A program made the position numbers and the translations under genes. From Pelosinus sp. IPA-1 (GTDB lineage: Bacteria > Bacillota > Negativicutes > DSM-13327): 64,000 nt of DNA. Under the pieces are notes generated by a model that worked only from the letters and a program-made list of their open reading frames with translations, made no database searches and was not told the origin of the DNA. This document shows, in pieces, positions 42,936 through 51,277 of the stretch. The stretch covers positions 1 through 64,000 of the forward strand of contig NZ_BSVC01000011.1 of the NCBI RefSeq assembly GCF_030269905.1, read 5' to 3'. Every line of letters begins with the position of its first letter. Within the stretch, counting starts at the first letter, position 1.

Positions 42936-43598
42936 ATGATAACTAACTACTGGAGTACCTTTGTGGATATCATCTACCCACCAAAGTGTCCCTCTTGCAA
43001 GGCATTGGTTCAGGAACATGGTGCCTGGTGCCAGCAATGTTTAGCAAATATCCTATCAGTACGAGACATTAATCTAATAGAACATCGCCTAAAGTATCTG
43101 ACGGCCTGCAGGGCGGTGTGCGAATATACAGGGGGGCTGAAGCGGATCATTCATGATATGAAATTTCGCCAGCAAAAAAAGTATGCCATTCATCTTAAGT
43201 GGTTACTTGCGAGCTGTAAGCTCCCAAAATATCTTTCTCAGATTGACTATGTAGTACCTGTGCCCCTGCACAGTGATCGTCTAAAAGAGCGAGGGTATAA
43301 TCAGACTGAGCTTATTTTCAAAGAGTGGTCGAAAGAGCAGAATTTATGTTGGATGCCCGATCTATTAATGCGGAAAAAGCATACAATCCCCCAATGGGAG
43401 CTAACCTTAACAGATAGAAAGCAAAACATAAAGGGCGCATTTATCACAACGCGCCCTGACAGGGTTAATAATCAGAATATTTTGTTAGTGGATGACATTG
43501 TTACAACAGGAATTACCTTAGACGAATGCGCTAAAGTGTTGAAAAAAGCGGGGGCAAAATCTGTCTACGCCTTAACAATTGCAAGTGGAGCTAGATAA
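42936..43598 (+). CDS. comFC: ComFC-like phosphoribosyltransferase-family protein
   Basis: 220 residues from the ATG at 42936, with AGGAGG nine bases before. GTG 42933 is also possible. The frame runs to 42870 through a repeat and should not be annotated that far. It has an N-terminal zinc finger (CPSCKALVQ and WCQQCLANI), VVPVPLHSDRLKERGYNQTELI and the PRPP-binding motif ILLVDDIVTTGITLDECA. ComFC is needed for natural transformation. The gene opens a region syntenic with Bacillus comF-yvyF-flgM. Confidence 0.92.
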   Translation: MITNYWSTFVDIIYPPKCPSCKALVQEHGAWCQQCLANILSVRDINLIEHRLKYLTACRAVCEYTGGLKRIIHDMKFRQQKKYAIHLKWLLASCKLPKYLSQIDYVVPVPLHSDRLKERGYNQTELIFKEWSKEQNLCWMPDLLMRKKHTIPQWELTLTDRKQNIKGAFITTRPDRVNNQNILLVDDIVTTGITLDECAKVLKKAGAKSVYALTIASGAR

Positions 43599-43600
43599 TC

Positions 43601-44203
43601 TTACCCCAAAGATTCAATAAAAGCCTTTACAATTTCAGGATCAAAGGCAGTGCCTGACATGTTTTGCAGTTCTTTTACAGCCTCTTCCTTCGTTTTTTCC
43701 CAATGCTCTGTGCAAGGGTTGATAAAGCGGTCATAATAGTTTACAACGGAAATAATACGGGCACCAAGAGGGATATTAACCCCTTTTAAACGTTTGGGAT
43801 AGCCTTTACCGTCCCAGCGTTCATGGTGGTAACGGATATAGGGAATATGTTCTTGGCATTGAGCAATATTTTCTAGCATGTAGCTGCCCGCATTGCAATG
43901 ATTTTTAAAGACGGTCATTTCACGGGTGGAAAGATAGGGTACTTTTGCTAAAACGGCATTAGGAACGGTAAGATGTCCAATATCGTGCAGCAAAGCAGCC
44001 AAGCGAATACGTTCAATTTCCTCGCGAGGCAGACGCATTTTGGCAGCAACGCTAACGGCGTAGTTGGCTACCTGCTGGCTGTGTAAGTATAAATTTGAAC
44101 TTTTCAATTGGATAAGCTGCATAAGGTTGGCGATGACTTTGTCTATCGTTTCCGAATCGCCAGAATAAATTTCAGGACCTTGCATAAGTGTTAACATAAC
44201 CAT
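43601..44203 (-). CDS. HD-GYP domain phosphohydrolase
   Basis: 200 residues from the ATG at 44203, nine bases after AAGG. ATG 44221 is an alternative without a clear ribosome site. It has the metal-binding HD pair in LAALLHDIGHLTVPN and a downstream HHERWDGKGYPKRLKG with the GYP triad, then GARIISVVNYYDRFI. HD-GYP proteins degrade cyclic di-GMP or related dinucleotides. It is a stand-alone catalytic domain with no receiver. The gene is inserted antisense into the flagellar-competence region, so a motility-to-sessility control role is plausible. Confidence 0.88.
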   Translation of the reverse strand: MVMLTLMQGPEIYSGDSETIDKVIANLMQLIQLKSSNLYLHSQQVANYAVSVAAKMRLPREEIERIRLAALLHDIGHLTVPNAVLAKVPYLSTREMTVFKNHCNAGSYMLENIAQCQEHIPYIRYHHERWDGKGYPKRLKGVNIPLGARIISVVNYYDRFINPCTEHWEKTKEEAVKELQNMSGTAFDPEIVKAFIESLG

Positions 44204-44349
44204 GGCAAACTGCCTTTCCATATAAAGTATATCAAAGTATATTCTATGCTATGCTTTGGCAAAAAACAACAGAATCTTGCTAAAAAAATATAAAAAGGTA
44301 TAATAAAAAAAGAGTACGTCAAGATTTGATAGGAATTATTGCAAAGTAT

Positions 44350-44358
44350 TGCTATAAT
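44350..44358 (+). promoter_or_regulatory. Candidate extended -10 promoter of the late flagellar operon
   Basis: TGCTATAAT is an extended -10 about 85 bases before the YvyF-like start. No clear -35 lies 17 bases upstream. The surrounding 240-base gap is AT-rich and holds no gene. Confidence 0.45.
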
Positions 44359-44443
44359 GATAGCAGAAAATATATTTATTGAATCATTAAAAAACTCGTT
44401 AGATCCTACTTTTCTATAGCTTTTTAAATAGGGGGAGATTTGT

Positions 44444-44842
44444 GTGGGTGTAAAAAATTGTCCAGAGTGTGGTAAATTGTTTATGGAAAATCCTAGTGGT
44501 CTATGTCCAGCGTGCTACAAACAAGAAGAAATATATGAGCATAAGATTGGTGAATATTTACGGGAGTTTGGCAAATCATCTGTTGAAGAAATACACAAGG
44601 CAACAGGTGTGAAGGAAAAAGTCATATTGCGTATGCTCAAAAGTGGTCGCTTGTTTGCAGAGGGGCAAAACTTAGTCAATTATCCTTGCGATATGTGCGG
44701 TGCTCCTATTTACGAAGGGCGTTTATGTTCTAAATGTGGCAGTGATTTTACCAAACAAGTGAGAAAGACTTGGAAAACAGATGAACCTTCGGTGGATTCC
44801 CAACGTGGTGTGCGGATGTACACAAAAAATGCTAAAGATTAA
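44444..44842 (+). CDS. yvyF: YvyF-like flagellar operon protein
   Basis: 132 residues from GTG 44444, after GGGGGAG. Two zinc-ribbon halves (KNCPECGKLFMENPSGLCPACY and CDMCGAPIYEGRLCSKCGSD) flank a helical part with a winged-helix look (FGKSSVEEIHKATGVKEKVI). This fits the TIGR03826 flagellar operon family. It sits between comFC and flgM as in Bacillus. Function is not known, and a regulatory role is likely. Confidence 0.88.
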   Translation: MGVKNCPECGKLFMENPSGLCPACYKQEEIYEHKIGEYLREFGKSSVEEIHKATGVKEKVILRMLKSGRLFAEGQNLVNYPCDMCGAPIYEGRLCSKCGSDFTKQVRKTWKTDEPSVDSQRGVRMYTKNAKD

Positions 44843-44860
44843 ATTAATAAAAAAAAATTA

Positions 44861-44889
44861 TGGCGGGGATTAATGTCCCGGCCATTTTT
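44861..44889 (+). terminator. Weak terminator between yvyF and flgM
   Basis: TGGCGGGGAT and GTCCCGGCCA pair imperfectly and run into TTTTTG. Confidence 0.6.
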
Positions 44890-44944
44890 GTCGATAATAA
44901 TAATGAGGAAGATTTTTTTGTTTAGATTGTGAGGTGCGAAAAGT

Positions 44945-45244
44945 ATGATTATTTCAAATAAACAAATTCAAAATGTACTTAAGTTATATGGCGAGCAAAA
45001 TAGTGTGACGAAAAATACGAAGAGTGAAAAAGCACAAACTACTAAAAGACAAGATCAGGTTATATTGTCTTCAGGGGTACAAGAATTTGGCCAGGTATTG
45101 CAGAGTGTGATTAGTATGTCTGATGTTAGGCCAGAGAAGGTAAAAGAATTGTCAGCGAAAATTCAAGCAGGTACTTATCGGGTAGATTCTAAAGATGTCG
45201 CTGATAAAATGGTCGGGCGGTCCTTAGTCGATACCTTGATTTAA
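44945..45244 (+). CDS. flgM: Anti-sigma-28 factor FlgM
   Basis: 99 residues, acidic/basic mixed and mostly disordered at the N-terminus. It has the conserved C-terminal sigma-binding part (VRPEKVKELSAKIQAGTYRV, then DSKDVADKMVGRSLV). It holds the flagellar sigma factor until the hook is finished. A sigma-28-like promoter lies before the flagellin gene in the same region. Confidence 0.9.
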   Translation: MIISNKQIQNVLKLYGEQNSVTKNTKSEKAQTTKRQDQVILSSGVQEFGQVLQSVISMSDVRPEKVKELSAKIQAGTYRVDSKDVADKMVGRSLVDTLI

Positions 45245-45254
45245 GGAGGATATT

Positions 45255-45752
45255 GTGCAAGAAAAGTGGGAAAAGTTAGTGTCTGTTCTTTTGGAAATTC
45301 TTAACATATATAAAGAGCTTCTTGGATTGGGGTATCAAAAAAGGGAAGCATTAGTGGAACGGGATTTAAAAAGAATAGAAGAAGTCACGAAACAGGAAGA
45401 AAATTTGATTTTTCAGTTAGCCAAACTGAATGGAATTCGAGAGGCTGTAATTCAAGAAATATCCATTTTGCATGGTCTTGTAGATAAGAAACCAACCTTG
45501 TCCCAGATTAGTCAATTGGCTGATTCTGAAATATTATATAAGTTAAAGAATATAGAACAAGAATATAATAAAATGATTTTGGAAATGACTCAGTTGAATG
45601 AAGTAAATAAAAAAATAGTACAACAGGCTATGCTTATTGTGAATTGTACATTGAGTCTTATATCTCAAAGTAAGGCTGATCCCACGTATGGTTCAAATCA
45701 AAGTGCCCCTCCCGTGTCACATAATCGGGCTTTATTTGATCATAAAGTGTAA
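45255..45752 (+). CDS. FlgN-like flagellar chaperone, copy 1
   Basis: 165 residues from GTG 45255, 7 bases after AAGGAGG. It is an all-helical coiled-coil protein (LVSVLLEILNIYKELLGLGYQKREAL, split by polar turns). The C-terminal part is variable. FlgN chaperones the hook-filament junction proteins FlgK and FlgL, which are encoded next. A second FlgN-like gene follows, a duplication relative to Bacillus yvyG. Confidence 0.85.
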   Translation: MQEKWEKLVSVLLEILNIYKELLGLGYQKREALVERDLKRIEEVTKQEENLIFQLAKLNGIREAVIQEISILHGLVDKKPTLSQISQLADSEILYKLKNIEQEYNKMILEMTQLNEVNKKIVQQAMLIVNCTLSLISQSKADPTYGSNQSAPPVSHNRALFDHKV

Positions 45753-45796
45753 GTATATTTTTGCTACCACAAAACAAGTAGAAAGGCTGATTATTA

Positions 45797-46288
45797 ATGA
45801 TTTGCCAAACAAAGCATGTAGCTGATGAATTAATCAGTATTTTGGAACGTCTGGTTGTTATTTATCAGGAATTGAATGTCTTAGGTAATGATAAAAAGAA
45901 ATCGTTAGATGCAAATAATCTAACATTTTTACAAGAGATTGTTCGAAGAGAAGAAGAACTGGCATCACTGGTTGAAATAGTAGAAGAGTCTCGTCTTACG
46001 TTGCAAAAGAAAGTTTTGGACAGCCCAGTAACCTTTGGACAATTGATTGCGTTGCTAGATGAATCAAGTAAGGCTCATGTTACTTTACTAACACAAGAAT
46101 TAAAACAATTGGTTGAGGAATTGCGTTTGAAAACAGAGACCAATTCTATCATTACCCAGCATCTATCGAATCTTTCAAGGCATAAAATGAATATTCTCTT
46201 GGGAGTAAGTACAATGCCCACTTATGAAAATAATAGTAGTAATACGATTTATAGCAGAAACAAAGGGTTAATTGACAAAAATATTTAG
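45797..46288 (+). CDS. FlgN-like flagellar chaperone, copy 2
   Basis: 163 residues. It has the same helical plan (ELISILERLVVIYQELNVLG, then LVEIVEESRLTLQKK) and a similar tail to copy 1 (both end near a SRNKGLIDKNI or SHNRALFDHKV motif). The pair are paralogues that have diverged. One may serve FlgK and the other FlgL. AGAAAGGCTG precedes the ATG. Confidence 0.82.
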   Translation: MICQTKHVADELISILERLVVIYQELNVLGNDKKKSLDANNLTFLQEIVRREEELASLVEIVEESRLTLQKKVLDSPVTFGQLIALLDESSKAHVTLLTQELKQLVEELRLKTETNSIITQHLSNLSRHKMNILLGVSTMPTYENNSSNTIYSRNKGLIDKNI

Positions 46289-46302
46289 TTAGGAGAATAG
46301 TG

Positions 46303-47814
46303 ATGACATCAACATTTGGCGGTTTTAATACAGCTGTTTCAGGTTTGGCAGCGCAACAACTTAATATAAATACGGCAGGTCATAACGTGTCAAATGCCTC
46401 TACGGATGGGTATTCTAGACAAAGGGTTAACTTAGTTACTACTATACCAGAGGCAGTTTATACTGCGTCGGGGAAGTCTTATTTGGGAACTGGGGTAACG
46501 ACCCAATCCATTTCGAGAGCAAGGGATTTCTTGGTGGATGCCCAGTATTGGCAGCAGAATTCAACGAAAAGCTATTGGCAGAGTCAGTCAGACAATCTTG
46601 GAAGTATTGAAAATATTTTTAGCGATACGAAAACTACGGGTCTCCAAAATGTTATCAATAAATTTAATACTGCACTAGGAACATTGGCTAGTAATCCTGA
46701 TGGTACTGCTGGGATTTCTGCTCGAACAGTTGTCCGTGAAAGTGCCAATGCATTAGCGCAAACGCTGCAACAAGATGCTGCAAGTCTCGTTCAGCAGGCC
46801 AACGATATATCGACTCGAATTGATGCACAGGTTACACAAGTCAATAATTTTACTAGCCAAATCGCCGCATTGAACAAACAAATTATCGTTCAGGAGGTTG
46901 GCGGCGCTAAAGCAAATGATTTGCGGGATAAAAGGGACTATTTGGTGGACCAGTTGTCTTCTATGACTAGCGTGAATGTATCGGAAGATCAGTCAGGTGC
47001 CTATACAGTGTCTATTGCTGGTGGAATTCCCTTGGTGCAAGGGAATGATGCTACTGTATTAACAGTGAAAGATACTGCGAACACTCCTCCTTATGGCTAT
47101 ACTACCACTAGTATTACTGCCAATGGTGGCGCGATAAATGTTATTATGAAGGATGGCTCGATTGCTAGTTTGACCAAACTAAGAGATGAGACAATTGGTG
47201 GTACAAATGGTTATTTAAAGAAGTTGGATGATATGGCACAGTTTTTTATGCAGGATTTTAATGCTCAGCATAAAAAAGGATTTGACATGAATGGCGTTGC
47301 TGGTGATAATTTTTTTGGCACAACAGGCGTAGACTATACATTAACGGCAAATGATCCAACGGCTCAGATTCCCCCTACCAGCTGGATTAGTAAATTAACA
47401 GTCAATAGTGCGTTTTATACTGCAAATGGAGTAAATTTAATTGCCGCACAGGATAAGAATGCCGTCACTGGAGGAACAGCAAATGGTCTTAATGCAACTG
47501 CGTTATCCAATTTGCTAGTTAAAAAACCTTCTACACCTTCTGCTGCATTAGGTGATAATAGCCTTTCTGATTACTATGGCTCTGTGATTAGTGCTTTGGG
47601 AGTACAGTCACAGCAATCGCAAAGTATGAATAGTAATCAAGGGGTTATTGTGAATGCGACCACTAAATCTCGAGAACAAATTTCTGGAGTAGATATGAAT
47701 GAGGAATTGGCGAACATCATTAAGTATCAACAAGCTTATGGTGCCTGTGCAAAAGTAATGACAACAATGGACTCCATGCTTGATACTTTGATCAACAAAA
47801 CAAGTGTTGGTTAA
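46303..47814 (+). CDS. flgK: Flagellar hook-associated protein FlgK
   Basis: 503 residues from the ATG at 46303 (GTG 46300 is adjacent in frame), after TTAGGAGAAT. The N-terminal SNASTDGYSRQRVN rod/hook motif and the C-terminal GVDMNEELANIIKYQQAYGACAKVM are diagnostic. FlgK forms the first hook-filament junction layer. Confidence 0.95.
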   Translation: MTSTFGGFNTAVSGLAAQQLNINTAGHNVSNASTDGYSRQRVNLVTTIPEAVYTASGKSYLGTGVTTQSISRARDFLVDAQYWQQNSTKSYWQSQSDNLGSIENIFSDTKTTGLQNVINKFNTALGTLASNPDGTAGISARTVVRESANALAQTLQQDAASLVQQANDISTRIDAQVTQVNNFTSQIAALNKQIIVQEVGGAKANDLRDKRDYLVDQLSSMTSVNVSEDQSGAYTVSIAGGIPLVQGNDATVLTVKDTANTPPYGYTTTSITANGGAINVIMKDGSIASLTKLRDETIGGTNGYLKKLDDMAQFFMQDFNAQHKKGFDMNGVAGDNFFGTTGVDYTLTANDPTAQIPPTSWISKLTVNSAFYTANGVNLIAAQDKNAVTGGTANGLNATALSNLLVKKPSTPSAALGDNSLSDYYGSVISALGVQSQQSQSMNSNQGVIVNATTKSREQISGVDMNEELANIIKYQQAYGACAKVMTTMDSMLDTLINKTSVG

Positions 47815-47849
47815 AGAATAAATGTTACAAATTAAGGGGTGAATAATAG

Positions 47850-48854
47850 ATGAGAACAACAAGTAACATGCTCAGCAATCAATACCTTACTGGTTATAAT
47901 CAGTCCCTATCGCAACTCAGTGATATACAACAGAAAATATCCACTTCTAAGGATATTAATAAGCCTTCAGATGATCCTGTCCGGATCGTACGAGGTCTCC
48001 AATTCAGTGGTGCTGCGAATTCGAATACAATGTTTTCGCAAAATGCAAATGACGCAATATCATGGATGAAGACAAGCGATTCGAATATTATAAGTATCCA
48101 AAACGTACTGACTAGCATAAGGACTGAAGTCTCAAAGGCGATTTCGGCAGGGCCGGCTTCTTCCTATACAACGGCTGCAGGTATTATAGATAAGGCAATT
48201 GATGAGTTGGTTCAGCTCGGGAATGCTGATATGGGTGGAAGATATATTTTTGGCGGACAAAATGATACGACGCCACCTTTTACTCGTAATTCAGATGGTA
48301 CAGTGAGCTATAACGGTACCTATGATGGCCAACTGAAAAATCCAGCTTTGCCATTTAATGCTATTACAAATCCTAATGTGGCTACTGCTGGAACGATAAC
48401 CATGACAATCAGTCCAGGAGCTGCCGATCCTCTAAGGGATAAGGTTAATGTTGATGGGCAAGCACTTTTTGGGACAATTGATACAACGAGTACTCCTCCA
48501 AATCAGCCTCAGATTTTTAAAGATCTATTGAAAATTAAACAGGATGTACTAAATGGTACTACGGCAGCATCAGGCAATGCGGCAGTTTTGACGAATGATC
48601 TGGGTACGATTGACGCAGCTAGCAATCAGGTAATTTTGGCGCAATCTTCCATAGGAGCAAGACAGTCGGCCTATCAAACGATAAAAGATCGCTTAGTAGA
48701 CGATTCTCTTACGATTGCATCAGATCGTTCGGACAATGAAGATCTTGATGTAGCTAAGGCTAGTATTGATCTTCAAAAAGCGCAAAATGTCTATAGTGCG
48801 GTTTTGGGTGTAGGGGCGCGCATCTTACCTAAGTCGTTGCTTGATTACATGTGA
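47850..48854 (+). CDS. flgL: Flagellar hook-associated protein FlgL
   Basis: 334 residues. It has the flagellin-like N-terminal helices (MLSNQYLTGYNQSLSQLSDI, then KDINKPSDDPVRIVRGLQ) and a C-terminal helix with LDVAKASIDLQKAQNVYSAVL. It forms the second junction layer above FlgK. It is directly followed by hairpin H copy 2. Confidence 0.93.
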   Translation: MRTTSNMLSNQYLTGYNQSLSQLSDIQQKISTSKDINKPSDDPVRIVRGLQFSGAANSNTMFSQNANDAISWMKTSDSNIISIQNVLTSIRTEVSKAISAGPASSYTTAAGIIDKAIDELVQLGNADMGGRYIFGGQNDTTPPFTRNSDGTVSYNGTYDGQLKNPALPFNAITNPNVATAGTITMTISPGAADPLRDKVNVDGQALFGTIDTTSTPPNQPQIFKDLLKIKQDVLNGTTAASGNAAVLTNDLGTIDAASNQVILAQSSIGARQSAYQTIKDRLVDDSLTIASDRSDNEDLDVAKASIDLQKAQNVYSAVLGVGARILPKSLLDYM

Positions 48855-48866
48855 TAAAGAAAACTT

Positions 48867-48898
48867 GATTCAGATGGAGTGTTAGCTCCATCTGAATC
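48867..48898. repeat. Hairpin repeat H, copy 2
   Basis: GATTCAGATGGAGT and GCTCCATCTGAATC differ from copy 1 at 34864 at only a few bases. Flanks AAACTTGATTC and CTTAGTCCCT are also shared. It lies between flgL and the YviE-like gene. Confidence 0.85.
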
Positions 48899-48949
48899 TT
48901 AGTCCCTGTATAAGTAGTAGTATGTCACAATAAAAGGAGAGGATGGTTT

Positions 48950-49483
48950 GTGGGACAGATTGAGATTGAGCAAAGGGCTGGACAAATCGGTCTAAAAATT
49001 ACCCAACCAAATTTAAATTTAAAGACCACACAACCTGATTTGCAAATCAAAACAACGCCTGCTGACTTGGCGCTACATATTGAACAACCGGAAATCATCA
49101 TTGATTTGCGCGCATCATTTAATAGTATGGGTTTACAAGATACATACACCTTTGCGGATTCTGCTGCGCAAGCGGCAAAAGAGGCTTGTCTGCAAGGTAT
49201 TGAACGGCGAGTTTCTATAGGAAATCAATTTACTGAACCCCATGGACCTTCCGCTGGGCAAATTGTAGCCGAGGCCAGTAAACCCCCTGAAAAGAAATTA
49301 GTAATCGGTCTTATGCCTTCTGTTCCCCCGGAAATTTCGGCGAAAATGGGGACGGTAAAAGGAACATATACTCCTGCCCATATAAATGGAAAGTTCAATG
49401 AAGGAAAAGTAACTAGCAATTTTACATGGGGACGGGTTGATATCTATATGGAACGTGAACCATATATTAATATAAAAGCATAG
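48950..49483 (+). CDS. yviE: DUF6470/YviE-like protein
   Basis: 177 residues from GTG 48950, after AAAAGGAGAGG. It begins with amphipathic repeats in which LKITQPNLNLKTTQPDL-type strands recur. The C-terminal half is more globular and ends PYINIKA. It occupies the yviE position between flgL and fliW, as in Bacillus. Function is unknown. Confidence 0.82.
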   Translation: MGQIEIEQRAGQIGLKITQPNLNLKTTQPDLQIKTTPADLALHIEQPEIIIDLRASFNSMGLQDTYTFADSAAQAAKEACLQGIERRVSIGNQFTEPHGPSAGQIVAEASKPPEKKLVIGLMPSVPPEISAKMGTVKGTYTPAHINGKFNEGKVTSNFTWGRVDIYMEREPYINIKA

Positions 49484-49497
49484 CCGGAGGATGAAAA

Positions 49498-49923
49498 ATG
49501 GAAAAAGAGATGGCTGTAGCACAAGATATTCAGCAAAAAGTAATAGATTTTCCCAGTGGTTTAATTGGTTTAGAAGAACATAGAAAGTTTATTCTAAAGG
49601 AATTACCTGGACATGACCTGTTTTTTTTACTTCAGAGTTTGGAAGACAAAGATTTTGGATTGGTAGTTACCAATCCATTTTGGTTTATCCCGGATTATGA
49701 ATTTGATTTGCCTGATGCATACGAGGAGCAAATGGAGGATAAGAAAAATTTAAAAGTCTTTGTTACTGTAAACCTAGCATCAAATCCCGAAAATATTACT
49801 GCGAATATCATGGGACCCATTGTGCTTGATCAAAATGTCGGCATTGGATTTCAAGTTTTAGTTTCTGATAAAAATTATACAACACGCTATAAATTGATGT
49901 CTGCAAAACCAGCAGGAGGTTAG
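49498..49923 (+). CDS. fliW: Flagellar assembly factor FliW
   Basis: 141 residues from the ATG at 49498, after CCGGAGGATGAAA. Hallmarks are KVIDFPSGLIGLEEHRKF, LPGHDLFFLLQSLEDKDFGL and NPFWFIPDYEFDLPD. FliW binds either newly made flagellin or CsrA. When flagellin builds up, freed CsrA represses flagellin translation. The csrA gene starts 5 bases after this stop. Confidence 0.95.
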   Translation: MEKEMAVAQDIQQKVIDFPSGLIGLEEHRKFILKELPGHDLFFLLQSLEDKDFGLVVTNPFWFIPDYEFDLPDAYEEQMEDKKNLKVFVTVNLASNPENITANIMGPIVLDQNVGIGFQVLVSDKNYTTRYKLMSAKPAGG

Positions 49924-49928
49924 TTGAA

Positions 49929-50183
49929 ATGTTGATTTTATCACGTAAGAAAAATGAGGTTTTGCGTATTGGCAATGATATTCTTTTAACAGTAATCGAC
50001 ATTCAGGGAGATCAAGTTCGTTTGGGGATTACTGCACCGCGGGAAGTGCAAATATTGCGGCAAGAATTGTATGAGGCTGTTAAAGATTCCAATGCTCGAT
50101 CAGCACAAACCGTACAAAATACAGAGGGACTTGTGTTTTTTGAAAAAATGACAAAATTAGATAAAAAAAATGAAAAGAACTGA
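49929..50183 (+). CDS. csrA: Carbon storage regulator CsrA
   Basis: 84 residues. MLILSRKKNEVLRIGNDI and VRLGITAPREVQILRQELYEAV carry the RNA-binding residues of the dimer. The C-terminal tail is slightly longer than in E. coli, as in other FliW-controlled forms. It represses translation of mRNAs with GGA in hairpin loops. The flagellin leader just downstream contains exactly that (50336-50349). Confidence 0.95.
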   Translation: MLILSRKKNEVLRIGNDILLTVIDIQGDQVRLGITAPREVQILRQELYEAVKDSNARSAQTVQNTEGLVFFEKMTKLDKKNEKN

Positions 50184-50254
50184 AAAAACGAGAAATAAAG
50201 GGTAAATAGAAAAAAACAGCTTTAAAACCGAGTTTTTTGGACAAATTCACCCCT

Positions 50255-50281
50255 TAATAGACTGCGGACAAGCTACGATAT
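50255..50281 (+). promoter_or_regulatory. Sigma-28-like promoter of the flagellin gene
   Basis: TAAT (50255-50258), a 15-base spacer and TACGATAT (50274-50281) fit the TAAA-N15-GCCGATAT pattern with few mismatches. A transcript would start near 50289 and carry a leader of about 88 bases. Confidence 0.6.
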
Positions 50282-50306
50282 ATATAGTGACAGTATAAAA
50301 TACTGA

Positions 50307-50349
50307 ATGACTCAGCTGGCCAGCAGTCATATTTTTGGCAAGGATGCCA
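50307..50349 (+). promoter_or_regulatory. Flagellin leader: two hairpins, second is a CsrA site
   Basis: Hairpin 1 (50307-50330) pairs ATGACT with AGTCAT over a GCTGGCCAGC core. Hairpin 2 (50336-50349) has arms TGGCA and TGCCA with the loop AGGA, the classic CsrA target. A second GGA lies in the AAGGAGGAA ribosome site at 50363. Two-site CsrA blockage of flagellin translation, as in Bacillus, is inferred. Confidence 0.75.
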
Positions 50350-50376
50350 CATTTAAAATTCAAGGAGGAAATTATA

Positions 50377-51204
50377 ATGAGTGTTGTAAATACTAATATT
50401 GCGTCTTTAAATTCCTGGAGAAATCTTACTTCTAGCCAAAATAGCATGAGTAGTTCTTTGGAAAAATTGTCTTCAGGTAAAAAAATCAACAGAGCTGCTG
50501 ATGATGCTTCCGGTTTGGCTATCAGTGAAAAAATGACTGCTCAGATTAATGGCTTGGATCAAGCTACTCAGAATTCACAAAATGCTATTTCTTTGATTCA
50601 AACAGCAGAAGGTGCATTGACTGAGACTACTTCTATTCTTCAACGTATGCGTACATTGGCAGTACAGTCTAGAAATAGCACTAATACGGATTCTGACCGT
50701 GCGCAAACTCAAAAAGAAGTTACACAATTGCTTGCGGAAGTTCAACGTATTGCTACTACCACTCAATTTAACACTAAGAACTTGTTAAATGGTTCAGCTA
50801 GTACGACTCCTCTTGTTTTCCAGATTGGTGCTAATCAGGGGCAAGTAATTTCTGTGAAGATTGCTAATATGAAAAATACTGCTAGCGGTATAGGCATTAC
50901 TGGTGTTGCTCTTGGTGCTGCAGGTTCAGCTTCGAAGGCTATCTCTGTAATTGATGCTGCTCTAAGTAAAGTTTCCAGCAACCGTGCTAATTTAGGTGCT
51001 GTTCAAAATCGTTTAACACATACAGTAAACAACTTAGAAGTTGCATCTGAAAACTTAAGTTCTGCTCGTTCTAACCTTCAAGATACTGATATGGCGAAAG
51101 AAATGGCTAACTACAGCAAACAACAAGTACTTATTCAATCAGGTACTGCAATGCTTGCGCAAGCTAACCAATCCTCCCAATCAGTTCTTAAATTATTACA
51201 ATAA
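50377..51204 (+). CDS. hag: Flagellin
   Basis: 275 residues from the ATG at 50377, which follows CAAGGAGGAAATTATA. It has conserved D0/D1 ends, SVVNTNIASLNSWRNLTSSQ and LEKLSSGKKINRAADDASGL at the N-terminus and NLEVASENLSSARSNLQDTDMAKEM at the C-terminus. The central domain is short, so it is a minimal filament protein. Its Ser/Thr-rich central loop is a likely target for the Maf-type glycosylation encoded downstream. A strong terminator follows. Confidence 0.96.
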   Translation: MSVVNTNIASLNSWRNLTSSQNSMSSSLEKLSSGKKINRAADDASGLAISEKMTAQINGLDQATQNSQNAISLIQTAEGALTETTSILQRMRTLAVQSRNSTNTDSDRAQTQKEVTQLLAEVQRIATTTQFNTKNLLNGSASTTPLVFQIGANQGQVISVKIANMKNTASGIGITGVALGAAGSASKAISVIDAALSKVSSNRANLGAVQNRLTHTVNNLEVASENLSSARSNLQDTDMAKEMANYSKQQVLIQSGTAMLAQANQSSQSVLKLLQ

Positions 51205-51223
51205 TCATAGTCATTCCGAGTTT

Positions 51224-51254
51224 AAACCGGCCGGCGATATGCCGGCCGGTTTTT
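51224..51254 (+). terminator. Strong terminator after flagellin
   Basis: AAACCGGCCGGC (51224-51235) pairs with GCCGGCCGGTTT (51241-51252) around GATAT, followed by TT. Confidence 0.9.
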
Positions 51255-51277
51255 AATAATAAAGGAAGGGTTGCCAC

